Assembly: GCF_901709675.1 (NCBI RefSeq)
Contig: NC_051094.1
Location: forward strand, 17,708,501 to 17,772,500
DNA from: Syngnathus acus
Taxonomy: Eukaryota; Chordata; Actinopteri; Syngnathiformes; Syngnathidae
Reading direction: 5' to 3'
DNA: 64,000 nt
Position numbers and translations under genes: made by a program. Each line of letters begins with the position of its first letter. Position 1 is the first letter of the stretch. Below the pieces are notes generated by a model. That model searched no databases. It saw only the letters and a list, made by a program, of their open reading frames with translations, and was not told where the DNA came from. Below, piece after piece: positions 53,024 through 64,000 of the stretch.

Positions 53024-53057
53024 TATCGCTTTCATCCCATCACTTGATTGACATTGT

Positions 53058-54898
53058 CAAACGCGCACTTTTTATCAAAGTGCCACCGGCTCCCCGGTAA
53101 CGGATTCGATAAGCCGGGGTGAAGGGACTCGTCCGTATCTAACCACCCGAGTTAAATTAATTCTACCAGATTCAATCTAATTTCTTTATGACGCCAATCC
53201 CTCTCAAGTCATCCCGACGCGCGAGCCGAGTAACTCAATTCGAGGCGAGTCGTCGAAATGACCGCGCCATAATGATGGCTCCCTTCGGTTGTTTGATGCT
53301 TGTGTTATGTTACGGGTAGTTTTAGATGCCTTTGTTAAGACCTCAGGGATTCGTTGTTCTAGCGCACCCTTGCACTAGTTTTGCCGAAGTAACTTTTGAT
53401 ATGGATCTGCTCTACTTTGTTGCTGAAGTAGCGAGCCTACTTCTCTTTATTCGAAGGAAAATCAAATTAGTGGAAGTATGACAATAAAAGCATTTGAGAA
53501 GGAATTTCATGCATTAAATCATTAATTCTAACACTATATACGTATATAAACACTTAACCGTTGGAATGCTTCAACCAACTCGATTGTTTAAAAGGAATAA
53601 TATTTTTCTCAATACGAATCAAAATGATTTACGAATTATAATTCTCCTGCAATTAATTTTGAAGGCAAATTAATACCTCAAAATCGTCCAATGTAGCTTT
53701 TGACGCGGCCCGACAAAAATAGGAACGGGCCCGCGCCCGACGGACTAATTTTAACTATACCACTAGTCCAAATAATCTAATTTAAACACCTTCGTTATTT
53801 TACTCAAGCGAAGCAAATATTTGAACGAATTAAACGTTTAACGAGATGCATTCATCCCTCAAATAATTATGAAGGCAATTTACTCCCCAAAATTGTCCGA
53901 TTTAGCTTTTGACGCGGCCCGACAGATTTAGGAACGGGCCCGCGCCCGACGGACAATTAAATTACTTTTAACTCTACACCAATCCAATTAATCTAATTTA
54001 TACACCTTCGTTATTTTTATTTATTACGGTACGATTGCATACCATAATAATCTCCCGTCAATAAATCAAATTATCAAACCAACCACAAACAATCGATTGC
54101 ATATATCATACAAATTAGCGCACAACGAATTAAATGAGTATATAAAACACATTTATTGAAGAAGCATGAAATAGAATTACAAATCTTAATTCTTCCAAAT
54201 ACTGAACAATCCCACTCACTGATACCCGTGCAAATAAAATCATTCAATCTCGGAGTACCTTGATTGTAAAACATTGATCAGAAAAGAAGGAAAAGGTAGC
54301 TACCATTTGGGTGTTATTTTTTGGTGGAAATAAAGTCGAGTGATCAGTTCGATCTTATTTCTAAAATTCCAATTTGGGAACTAGGTTGGCCTCGAGAGGA
54401 CCGACTACCCGATGACTGTCCCCCCCCTCGCGTAAATACAGAAAAAGTCGTTCCCCTCACCTAGTTCCTCATGCAATGTTGTCCAGTCCAATTCTTTTGA
54501 GTAAACCCAAGTTAATCCAGGCAAGCGATCTTGCGTCTCACACAAAGATCTCGGAGGCTTAGAAAAAGTCTTGGAACTCGTACGGGCTTCTTCACGTATG
54601 AACGCTTTTTGGGAGAGAGAGCCCCGTAGCTGCCTGTGGCGGTCTTTTCATAGACTTCTCTGCCCCCCCCTTTCGCTGGCCTCTATACTGCCCAGTTTCC
54701 CACGCTTATACACCTGCTGCTTTCTGGCAGCTGTTTCCGCCCTTCATCTGTCCCACGCACTATCTTCCACCAAAGGTTCGGCCAACACCCCGGTAAGCCC
54801 CCCTACTTCCTCTTTTCTTCACTTTTCTTTTTATAAAAATAATACTTCAAAGTTACACTTCAATCAACCATAAAATCAAAAATCCAAACCGTTGAGTC
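53058..54898. other. Unassigned 1.8 kb block inside the composite
   Basis: No coding frame matches a known family. 53650-53810 and 53865-54030 are an imperfect duplication around CTTTTGACGCGGCCCGACA and GGAACGGGCCCGCGCCCGAC. On the minus strand 54780-54500 has a TATA-like GTGTATAAGCG and downstream GGGCTCTCTCTCCC, LTR-like, but no LTR pair was found. It may be an LTR fragment or the 5' region of the neighbouring LINE. Confidence 0.35.
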
Positions 54899-55185
54899 AA
54901 TCTTTTAAACATTTTTTAACACACCACCATTTTCATAGTGGTGGGCACCTTGGTCTAATTGAGTGATAATATTGCTTTAAGCTGTTACAGAATATATTTT
55001 AGCCAAGCAAAGAAATTAAGATAAAAAAATAAAAACTTTTGTATCAATCTTTCAAACATTTTTTAACACACCACCATTTTCATAGTGGTGGGCACCTTGG
55101 TCTAATTGAGTGATAATATTGCTTTAAACTGTTACAGAATATATTTTAGCCAAGCAAAGAAATTAAGATCAAAAAATAAAAAACA
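54899..55185 (+). repeat. 145-bp tandem duplication upstream of LINE ORF1
   Basis: CAATCTTTTAAACATTTTTT (54899) and CAATCTTTCAAACATTTTTT (55044) start two near-identical units containing CACCACCATTTTCATAGTGG. Tandem monomers just 5' of a LINE ORF1 suggest a monomeric 5' UTR. Confidence 0.8.
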
Positions 55186-55377
55186 CATTTGTGCGTGACC
55201 CAAAAACCGACCCCGTGTTATTCTGTTTATTTCTATTTTTGCTAGTTCAGCTTGTCTTGCCCATCTTTGGTCTCATGTAACGGTTTGGCACCAGCTCTTG
55301 GAAAAATTTGGAATTTCAGCCCTGCCAATTTATTCACTAATTCTCAATTCAAATTTTGCACCATCTGCTGCTAAAAT

Positions 55378-55842
55378 TTGGAATTCCAGCCCTGCCAATT
55401 TATTCCTGGGAGCAATCCATACTCACTTTTTGCACCATCTGACGTCGGAGCTGTTCGCTTCTCCAGAGTACATCGCCTCGGGAGGACCAGAACCGACCAA
55501 CAGAGGAGGCCCCGTCCCATTGTGGCTAAAGCCGTTGACTCAAAGATGAAGTCTGCCGTCATGTCGAGGGGCAGAGAGCTAAAAGGCTCTAACTACTCCA
55601 TCAGCGATCAGTTCCCTCCGGAGATCATGAATAGACGGAGGCTGCTTCACCCGATCATGGCCGAGGCAAGGAAAGCCAAAAAGACCGCTCGACTGTTCAT
55701 TGACAAACTTTACATCGACGGCAAACTGTACAGGAACCCCCGAACAACTTATTGGCTGAGTGGAGGAGATGGAGACATTAATTCTGAACTCCAAGAAGAA
55801 CTGTCTGCCAACTTGCAACATGCCGCCTCCCCACAACTGTAA
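55378..55842 (+). pseudogene. LINE ORF1 (RRM/CTD-like)
   Basis: The 154-codon frame contains RRPRPIVAKAVDSKMKSAVM, SDQFPPEIMNRRRLLHPIMA and ARLFIDKLYIDGKLYRNP. The RPI(V)AK and EVxxRR-LxPxxxxAR-(x)n-LxxDKLYIDGKxY pattern is that of the RRM and C-terminal domain of LINE ORF1 RNA-binding proteins. The amino-terminal coiled coil is not seen, so it is partial or the start lies upstream. Function by family: binds LINE RNA. Confidence 0.7.
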
Positions 55843-56096
55843 ACACAGGCGCGTGATGACGTCATCAAAAACAGCGTCCCTGTCGTCATGACAACCACTG
55901 AACCTGGAGACGGTGAATGGCTTATTTCTCTCTTTCTCTCCCCATCTCACCACTCGCCCCCCTCTTTTTCTCTTTTCCTCTCTCTTACATTTATTTTCTC
56001 ATTTTTGGCTTGGGAACTGGCCTGAATACTACTGACTGGGTAGGACGAGGCAATTGTCTGTCTGCTCTGTGACAATACAGCGGGTAATGTCTACAG

Positions 56097-56309
56097 CAGG
56101 GGTCACCAACTCCGGTCCTCAAGGGCGCCAATCCAGCCTGTTTTAGATGTATCCCCCCTGCAACACACCTGATTCAAATAATCAGGATCGCTATCAGCCT
56201 TAATAGAGCTTGCTGATGAGCTGATCATTTGAATCAGGTGTGTTGTTGCAGGGCTGCACCTAAAACAGGCTGGATTGGCGCCCTTGAGGACCGGAGTTGG
56301 TGACCCCTG
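56097..56309. mobile_element. hAT foldback MITE
   Basis: 213 bp that pairs with itself nearly end to end: CAGGGGTCACCAACTCCGGT and complementary CCGGAGTTGGTGACCCCTG, GCGCCAATCCAGCCTGTTTT and complement. Perfect 8-bp duplication GTCTACAG (56089-56096, 56310-56317). Confidence 0.95.
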
Positions 56310-56483
56310 GTCTACAGAGTGTTCTTGTGTGTTTGAGTGTGTGGGTGTATGTGTGTACGTCTGTCAGGCCAGCTTTGGTATGGGTGAGTGTATGTACGTA
56401 TATGTCCATGGTTTTAAGTGTGTGTCTTTGTTGCTGGATCTCAGTAAATCTCACTCGTTACCCTGTGCATCGCATTTAATGAA

Positions 56484-59400
56484 ATGGACAGTGAAGGAGA
56501 CGAGGTGATAAATTGCATTGACTATCATAGAAATATAAGTTGTAATCAGTATATTCCTGAGCAATTAAAACAGCTAACAAATATAAATAACTGCTCTTTT
56601 TTGCATTTAAACATCAGGAGCTTGAATAATCATCATGATGATCTAGTTACTCTACTTACAAACACAGGCTGCAGCTTTGACGTTAATTGACTGCAGTGAA
56701 ACTTAGCTGAATGACAGGTCATACACTGACATCTTAAATCTTAATGGCTATAAGTTGTTGACTAAGAACAGATGTGGCAGATCTGGCGGTGGCGTGTGCC
56801 TATATATTTCCTCCGCATACAACGTGAGGGTTTGTGATGACATTGTCATAGCAGACAACCACAGTGACTCCCTTTTTGTTGAAATAAGGGGAAAAAGCAG
56901 GAAAAACCTCATTATTGGTATAATCTATTGTCCCCCAGACGCTGATCTTGAAATCTTTAGGACCAAACTGGAGGAAGCATTATTTTCTATAAATGATAAT
57001 AACAAAAGCTGTGTCCTCCTTGGCGACTTCAATGTTGATCTTTCCAAGGATGATACAGCCAAAAATGACTTTATAAACACATTACACTCTTCATCCTTCT
57101 TTCCCACAATAAATACTTATACCAGAGTCACTCACTCAACTAAGTCAATTATTGATAATTTCATCACAAATCTTCAAAACGCCACACTTACCTCTGGAAC
57201 TGTACTCTCTGAGATTTCTGATCATTTCCCTATTGTATTATTCATTGACCTCCCTGCTAGGCCCCCACCTACTCGTCATACAATAAAATTAAAAATACTC
57301 AATGAAGAAACCATACGACGTCTAGGTGAGGACCTGCAGACCAAGACATGGTATGGAATATATAATTGTAGTGATGTTGATGCTGCATTTGAAACTCTAA
57401 CCAAAGAAATATCCGACTCTATTCAAAGGACCATTCCTGAGAAAGTAATCATATGTAATACAACTACTCAAAATCCATGGATCACTAAGGGCATATTAAA
57501 GTCTATTAAGCATAAAAATAAATTATATAAAAGATACATAAATAAACCTAACCATAATAATAAAAATGCATATATTAATTATAGAAATAAACTTACACAT
57601 ATTATCAGAAAGTGGGAGAGTAATCATTTTGCCGACTTGATAAACGAATCACAGGGTGATTCCAAGAAATCTTTGAGAGTACTGAGCAAGGTCTTGAACA
57701 GAAGCCAAAAAACTCCTGTATTCCCTGACCATGATAATAATACAAGCAACATCACCAGAAATAACAGTCTTGCCGACGAATTCAATAACTACTTTGTCTC
57801 CATTGGTAGCAACATATCCAGTAAAATCAGTTAGCCTCAGGATGCCTCGTTTAAAGACTACCTATCAGGTAATTACCTGGGCTCTTTCTTCCTGAATCCA
57901 ACTAACTGCGATGAAGTGTATAAAATAATCATGAATATGAAGAATTCAAACTCAGCTGGAACAGATGGTATCTCGAGTAAAATTCTGAAAAGCATCTCCA
58001 ATATAATAACTGCACCTCTTACACATTGCATCAATCTGTCTCTACTCTCTGGAGTAGTGCCACAAATGGCAAAACTAGCACGTATCACACCGGTCTTTAA
58101 ATCGGGAGACAAAAACAATCTTAGCAACTACAGACCAATATCAATCTTGCCTAGAAAGAGTAGTTTACAGTAAACTTAACAGCTATCTAAACAAACTAAA
58201 CATCATTGCCCCATCCCAGTATGGATTCAGAAAGGAAAACACTACATATATGGCAGTACTTGACTTGACTGATAAAATCTACGAGGCAATTGATAAAGGC
58301 GAATATGGTATTGGGATTTTTCTGGACTTGTCTAAAGCTTTTGATACCATTATGATTGACATTCTTGTAAAGAAATTACAACACTATGGTATTAGAGGCC
58401 TGGCGTTAGACTGGTTCCGCAGCTACCTGTTTGGAAGAAATCAATATGTTTCTATTAACAACCATAAATCTTCATACAAACCCATCAATTATGGAGTTCC
58501 CCAAGGGTCCATCTTAGGGCCGCTCCTCTTCATCTTGTACATAAATGACATTATTAATACTTCATCCATACTACATAAAGTATTATTTGCTGACGATACA
58601 AACTTGTTTCTTTCCCACAAATATCCAAATACACTTGAACAAATTATAAATAGTGAGTTGGCGAAAATAAACACATGGTTTAACTGCAACAAACTCTCCC
58701 TAAATGTCAATAAAACAAACCACATCATATTCCGCTCCCATAAAAAAAAGGACATTGACCAAATTTGCAAAAAAATCAACGGACAAAACATTGAAATAGT
58801 CAGCTCTACTAAATTCCTGGGGATCCACATTGACGAGTTCTTGAACTTTAAAAGACATATTGATGATCTCACAATCAAACTGTCTAAATATGCTGCTTTG
58901 TTCTTCAAATTGAGACATTATCTCCCACTCACTGCACTTCTTATTCTGTACAAATCCTTATTTGAACCTCATTTAAAATATTGCAATATTATATGGTGTA
59001 ACACATTTCCAACCCATTTAAAAAAGCTTGAGATACTTCAGAAAAAGGTCATACGTGCCATAACATGGTCTGAGTTTAACGCCCCCACTAAAACAATCTT
59101 CCACCGACACAATCTTCTGAGGCTTGTTGAACACAACTATTTCCAGAATGCTTCCGTCATGTATCAGACTGTCCATAAACGAAACCATAAACTCTGTCAA
59201 CTCATCCCAATCTGTACTCCCAGCCACACCCACACCACCAGGAATAGCAATCTAATCATTGGGAAAAAATGGAAACTAAACTCTACAAGCTTTAGCATTG
59301 TGTGCAGAGGGCCACAGATTTGGAATGTGTCACGTGCTGGCGCCACCTGTGACAGGACCACTCCCCCCCTGTCAGTGGAATCGCCGCCACCTGCCACGGG

Positions 59401-59715
59401 CTATATCAGCGCCGCCAGCGCAGACCTGAGTGTCAGTCTGTCCCGTGATGCTGCTTCGCTCATCAGTCCCTGAGAAATTGACTCGATTAACAAATCGGAA
59501 ATCCCGCAGAATTGCTTGTCCACACCAGCCAGATCGCCGCTCCAGCGCCAGCTGTTCCCATCTTCCCCCCCCACAATAAAGTCTCTGTCGCTACGCACTT
59601 GGCTGTACTGTCTGATCCCTTACAGAATGAGCTTGACGAAACACTAAAAATGTTGCAATCCATATCCATCTTCAAGGCAAATCTAAAAAATCAACTCCTA
59701 TCAATGTATATTTAA
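56484..59715 (+). pseudogene. LINE ORF2 (endonuclease and RT), interrupted
   Basis: Endonuclease from FLHLNIRSLNNHHDDLVTLL with CVLLGDFNVDLSKDD and [70 protein letters not shown], catalytic [10 protein letters not shown]. Breaks: frameshift near 56690, TAG where Trp is expected near 56704, TAG at 57832-57834, a deletion/frameshift near 58150, and a solo LTR at 59328-59624 in the C-terminal WNELDE region. Otherwise long open stretches (359 and 407 codons) remain. Confidence 0.88.
59328..59624 (+). mobile_element. Solo LTR inside LINE ORF2
   Basis: 297 bp from TGTCACGTGCTGG to CTGATCCCTTACA with a perfect 5-bp duplication GAATG (59323-59327, 59625-59629) and CACAATAAAGTCTCTGTCGC as poly(A) region. 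Excision with one duplication copy restores the LINE frame. Confidence 0.92.
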
Positions 59716-60436
59716 TGTGCTGATTATTAATCGCATGAACACCTGTGTCCTGTTGTTGATTTAATAATTGCTAATGTACTTTACATCAAATCCAGTGTAA
59801 CCAGAATACTGAGACTATCTATTACTTGTCGTATGTTTATTGTGTGTTGTACCTTATTGTGTGTTTATTGTTATTGTCTATTATATATCTGTATGTTGTC
59901 CATAATGTAAGGATATCTGGCCAATATCTGATACTTATGGGAAACCAGGCCCCCTATTAAAAGCTTTAAATAGCTTGCTTGGGGTGACCTTTCACGCATC
60001 CGACTGTGTAATACTGTTTGTTGTATCATGTTGTATGTCTTGGATACTGCGTGAATAAACTCAAACTCAAAGAAAGTTTATGATAATAAAAAATGAGTGG
60101 GGTTGCTGGACCAAGTAAGAAGCCCAACCGTGTCACTTTTATACAGAAAGGGAGCTGGACTTTACCTCATTGACTGTGTTGACATTCCCTTTAGCACAGC
60201 ACCATGTAGTGGATGCATACCGCAACCCTAGTCAACCCCAGTTCGATGCAGTGGCTTCTATTCTATGCGCCTTTTAATCCAGTGTGCCTATATATGAAAT
60301 AATTTCTAAAATAAAATATTCAATGGAGGCGCGCCTTATAATCCGGTGCACCTTATAGTGCAGAAAATACGGTACCATTTTATATGTGAAGGCAGCAACG
60401 GCGAACATGAACATTTTTAACAATTGCTTTTCTTAC

Positions 60437-60502
60437 TTTGCTTAGTTCCTTTTGATACTGAGGCATTTTCTTCAGCATCTGTGACAGTTCCTTCATAGTG
60501 GT
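60437..60502 (-). CDS. stxbp1: stxbp1 coding exon (most upstream in window)
   Basis: 66 bp, 22 codons, phase 0 at both ends; acceptor TCTTTCAG, donor GTAAGA on the minus strand. TTMKELSQMLKKMPQYQKEL SK is the tip of the domain 3a helical hairpin of Munc18-1. It keeps the LKKMPQYQ segment, whose Pro (P335 in rat) governs the hairpin extension that permits SNARE templating. The preceding exons must lie beyond the right edge of the window. Confidence 0.97.
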
Positions 60503-60956
60503 CTGAAAGACAACAGTGACAGTAATGAGTGATGACATTTTATGAGTTCTCTTCTGACCTACTTGTTGGCATGTGTACTGCTGTGCAGTCCTTTAGCAGT
60601 GACCATATCTATTTGATGATATTATCTGAATATTCACCTCAGATAGTATTGGAATATGGAGGCTAGTGTTTCCTTCTTTATTCTTGTTGTATACTGATAA
60701 AATAAATCAGGTACCATCAAAAGATAAGTATGAGACAAGCGACCAGGGTATTTAGGACAGGACATTTTAGCCACAGGTATTTACATCTAGATTGGAAACA
60801 ACACACATAGCACATTTCATTTGACGTGTTCAACATGACAAATGAGTCTGAGTAAATGTTATATAACACAAAATGTTCAATATATCAGACAAGGATTCTG
60901 ATGCAATTGAGGGGGAGGTGGACATTGTGGTCTTTGGGGTCAGCCTCATCAATGGA
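60503..60956. other. Unique intron sequence
   Basis: Upstream intron of stxbp1; nothing recognised. Confidence 0.5.
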
Positions 60957-61118
60957 GTAGGCAACCCCGGTCCTTGATGATTCATGATTCAAATTAACAG
61001 GATTGTTATCCAGCTTCTGCAGACCTTGCTAATTATCTGACCATCTGAATCAGCTGTGTTGCAACAGGGAGACAGAAAACATGCAGGACGCCAGCCCTCG
61101 AGGACCAGAGTTGCCTAC
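60957..61118. mobile_element. Diverged hAT foldback MITE
   Basis: GTAGGCAACCCCGGTCCTTG and complementary AGGACCAGAGTTGCCTAC ends, with the same inner pattern (GATTCAAATTA, CTGAATCAGCTGTGTTGCAA) as 56097-56309. No clear duplication. Confidence 0.75.
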
Positions 61119-61174
61119 CCATGAGGTACAGTATGGTATTAGTTGTTGATTAATTGATTCATCGTTGCACATAG

Positions 61175-64000
61175 CCCCTCCGTGAGTCAACACCTTATCG
61201 TGGTGGAGTGGTTTGTGTGTCCTAATGATCCTAAGAGCCATGTTGTCTGGGCCTTTATGCCCCTGGTAGGGTCACCCATGGCAAAAGGGTCCTAGGTAAC
61301 CATCCAGACAAAGCATGGCTCACTAAACGAGGTAGATGGAACTTGATAGCCTTGGCAGGCAATCCATCTTGGGATATGCTCACCCGAACGACAGACAAGA
61401 CAGCTACGGCAGACGAGGCGGAGGAAACCCTCCAAGGGTTCAACGGCTGAGAAGGCGCTGCAGCAAGGCATTGTGGAATGCTAAGGGCGTGACAGCGCAC
61501 GAAAGACGTCACGGCCATCCACTGCGGCAGGAGAGGTCTCTAAGCGTAACGGTTCTCCGTACCACTGGGTCAATGTTTCTTCTGTGGAGGGAGTGGGTTT
61601 GCCCCCGTGCAACGGTTCTCCCACTTAAATCAACATCACGCATAGGTGTCTACGTTACTCAGATTCCCGACACACACTCAAAGTCCTATGGCGATGGAGG
61701 AGTGGCGACGGTGGCAGGTGGAGGTAACCACTGGAAGTCACTAGTCACAAGCCTGCACGTAGGTGGCCTGGGAAAAAGTGGTCGTTGTTTCTTCGAACCC
61801 AGGGCAGCGGAGAACCCCGGCAGCATCCTAGACGACTGAGCAGCCTCTTTAGGATCGCACTGCTCACCCTAGTAAGGGAGGGGGCTAGAAAAGGTGCCCT
61901 AAAGAAATTCCTGCCCTAACCAATCTGGCCAGCTAACCGCGGTTGGCAAGATTTACCCACCTGTGGTCGACCACAACAGAAACAGAAGCTTATTATAGGA
62001 ACTTGGAACATATGGACAGAGATGATGTTGTCACAAGACCTCAAAGAAGAACAGCACTCGTAGACAAAAAACTGGCAAGATACCGAATCGATATTGCCGC
62101 AATCAGTGAAACTCAGATTGCAGAGGAAGGATCAGTGTCTGAAACAGGAAGTGGATATACCTTTTTATGGAAAGGAAAAGCTCAGGACGAAGACAGAATA
62201 CATGGTGTTGGATTAGCCATCAGGACCAGGACAGATTCCTAGCCTCCCCACAGGCATCAGTGAGAGACTCATGAAGCTCCACCTCCCTATCAGTAACACG
62301 CGCCTACGCCCCGACACTGACCAGCGCAGAAGAAGTGAAAGAGCAGTTTTATACTGACCTGGATGCCCTGTTGCGCGCCACACGCTCCAGTGACAAGCTT
62401 TTAGTGCTGGGCGATTTCAATGCCAGAGTTCGCAGGGACAGTGACCAGTGGAAAGGTGTGATAGGAAAGCATGGAATAGGGAAAATGAACAGCAATGGCT
62501 TGCTTCTATTGAATAAGTTTGCTGAATATGACCTGCAGCTAACCAACACGACATTCAGGCAGGCTGATAAGTACAAAACGGCGTGGATGCACCCGCGATC
62601 AAAACAATGGCATCTCATAGACTACATCATCACCCGTCAGTGTGACAGCAAAGATGTTCTCTCGACAAGGGCAATGCGAGGTGCAGATTGTTGGACCGAC
62701 CACAGATTTGTGCGAGCAAAACTTAACATCCATGTAGTCCCTCAACACTGCAAAGGCCCAAAGATTGTCAGACATGCCTTCAACATCACACGCCCTCTAT
62801 CCAACAGCTACCGTCAAGAATTCCAATCCAGTCTGGATGACAAAATCAATGACAGAGGACCACTGTTAGGCACACCGGAAGGTAAGTGGAACTAATTTAA
62901 GGAAGTGGTCACTGAGACCGCCACATCAGTGCTAGGCCCAAAGAAGAGGGTCTACCAAGATTGGTTTGATGAAAATGACGAAGCTGTGCAGGCATTGCTG
63001 GACGAGAAGAGGAAGGCCTTTATCGACTGGCAAAATCATCCTAATTGTTCTTCAAGAAGTGACAGATATAAAGACTGCAAAGCCAAAACACAGAGAGAAC
63101 TTCGCAATATGCAGAACCAGTGGTGGGAAAGGAAAGCCAATGAAGTGGAGCTTTATGCTGATACCAACAACTCCATTGCATGCTGTTCAATGCAATAAAG
63201 GCCATATACGGTCTCTCAGCATCAGGAACAGCCCCTCTACTCTCTGCAGACGGTTCTACCATCATCAAGGACAAAGAGGAAATCAATGCAAGGTGGGAGG
63301 AGCACTTCAGCCAGTTACTCAACCGACCATCTACTGTCAACCAGTCTGTGTTGGAGCAGATACCACAAAAGCCTACGCAAGAGGAACTCAACCTTCCATC
63401 TATAGAGGACGAGGTCAGAGCCGCAATAAAGCAGATGAGCTGTGGCAACGCACCAGGGAAAGATGGACTCCTTGCAGAAATCTTCAGGGCTCTGGGACCC
63501 TCTGCTTTCAAAGCATTCCAGGACGTCCTCTGTGCAATATGGGAAGAAGACATGCCTGTGGAACTCCGAGATGCTACCATAGTGGCATTATATAAGAACA
63601 GAGCTAAGGCAGACTGTGGAAACTACAGAGGAATTTCCTTATCATCTATTGCCGGCAAGATCCTTGCACGAATACTCCTCAACAGGCTCATCAAACTATT
63701 TCTGAAGAAAACCTGCCTGAGGCCCAGTGTGGATTCCGACCTGGCCGTACCTGACATGATTTTCACTGTGCGACAAATTCAAGAGAAGTGAATTGAACAG
63801 CAGATGGACCTATACTCAGTGTTCATAGACTTGACAAAGGCGTTCGACATGGTCAACAGAGAAGCTCTCTGGTCTATACTTCTCAAACTCGGCTGTCCAC
63901 CAGAATTCACCAAGCTCATACGCCTCTTTCATGGCAACACGACAGGCCCTCTCGAATGGAAAACATTCGAACACTTTCGCCATTTCCAACGGAGTAAAGC
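61175..64000 (+). mobile_element. Endonuclease/RT LINE (RTE-like), broken, runs off the window
   Basis: A leader of about 150 bp matches the 5' end of the LINE at 9142. Endonuclease: RPQRRTALVDKKLARYRIDI, DIAAISETQIAEEGS, LLVLGDFNARVRRDSDQWKG, CWTDHRFVRAKLNIH. RT start: GNAPGKDGLLAEIFRALGPS, DCGNYRGISLSSIAGKILAR, SVFIDLTKAFDMVNREALWS with the motif A Asp. Breaks: frame changes near 61990, 62245, 63170 and 63715, stops at 62893-62895 (TAA) and 63789-63791 (TGA). The YADD box lies beyond 64000. Confidence 0.9.

Larger units (their letters stand above)
55190..60071 (+). mobile_element. LINE with ORF1 and ORF2, broken
   Basis: ORF1 at about 55378-55842, ORF2 at 56484-59715, 3' UTR and a tail AATAAACTCAAACTCAAAG near 60071. 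ORF2 has endonuclease then RT, jockey/CR1 superclade by motif. Interrupted by a hAT foldback (56097-56309) and a solo LTR (59328-59624). The 5' limit is uncertain. Confidence 0.85.
51120..60372. mobile_element. Composite TA-flanked DNA transposon filling one intron
   Basis: Left CCGTATTTCCCGCACTATAA and right TTATAGTGCAGAAAATACGG are inverted repeats over about 28 bp with four mismatches, flanked by TA (51118-51119, 60373-60374). The same tandem units occur just inside the left end (51184-51790) and right end (60072-60200), which supports one element. Inside it are a pogo-like element, an unassigned block, a LINE, a hAT foldback and a solo LTR. Confidence 0.78.

Overview
The window is nuclear DNA of a vertebrate, almost certainly a teleost fish. 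It holds the last eight coding exons of one host gene on the minus strand, and nearly everything else is transposon-derived. The gene is a Munc18-1 / syntaxin-binding protein 1 (stxbp1) orthologue or teleost paralogue. Its exons lie at 60437-60502, 50950-51030, 50149-50287, 47094-47203, 40061-40162, 32044-32129, 23917-24074 and 17399-17508 (stop codon 17399-17401). All seven introns have GT-AG ends, reading phases match at every junction, and the exons total 852 bp, or 283 residues plus stop, about the C-terminal half of a roughly 600-residue SM protein. Upstream exons lie beyond base 64000. The species cannot be named from this window; abundant tRNA-type SINEs with fish-type consensus, CR1/L2-like LINEs, Tc1, pogo/Tigger and hAT MITEs point to a percomorph-like fish with expanded introns.

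Layout. 1-17398 lies 3' of the stop codon: a tRNA SINE, nested hAT MITEs, copies of a TA-flanked pogo-like MITE, a broken endonuclease/RT LINE (9142-12446), a tandem-repeat pogo-like element (13663-15443) and a Tigger-type remnant (15475-16340). 17509-23916 (last intron) holds a truncated Tc1 element and a complete but decayed Ty3/Gypsy element (19473-23435). 24075-32043 holds a second Tc1 element carrying a SINE and a hAT MITE, then a large minisatellite region with an array of ETS-type sites and a hairpin array. 32130-40060 holds a pogo-like element with further insertions, a solo LTR and an L2-type LINE. 40163-47093 holds an antisense copy of the 9 kb LINE and an antisense L2-like LINE. 47204-50148 holds a CR1/L2-like LINE. 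51031-60436 is almost wholly one TA-flanked composite (51120-60372) containing another pogo-like element, a LINE with ORF1 and ORF2, a hAT foldback and a solo LTR. 61175-64000 is a LINE running off the window.

How it fits together. The host exons match the family closely and each junction is intact, so the gene is probably functional, while the transposons are all broken (stops, frameshifts, deletions, nested insertions). Many insertion boundaries are fixed by target-site duplications read directly: 8 bp for hAT, TA for Tc1/pogo, 5 bp for LTR elements, 12-14 bp for SINEs. Several are confirmed by an internal empty site. No previously unknown protein system was found. The most unusual observations are two divergent LINEs sharing a near-identical 5' leader, unrelated MITEs sharing one C-rich minisatellite, a SINE amplified as cargo of a DNA transposon, an ETS/YY1-type motif array inside an stxbp1 intron, and an intron of about 9.4 kb that shrinks to about 150 bp when one composite transposon is removed.
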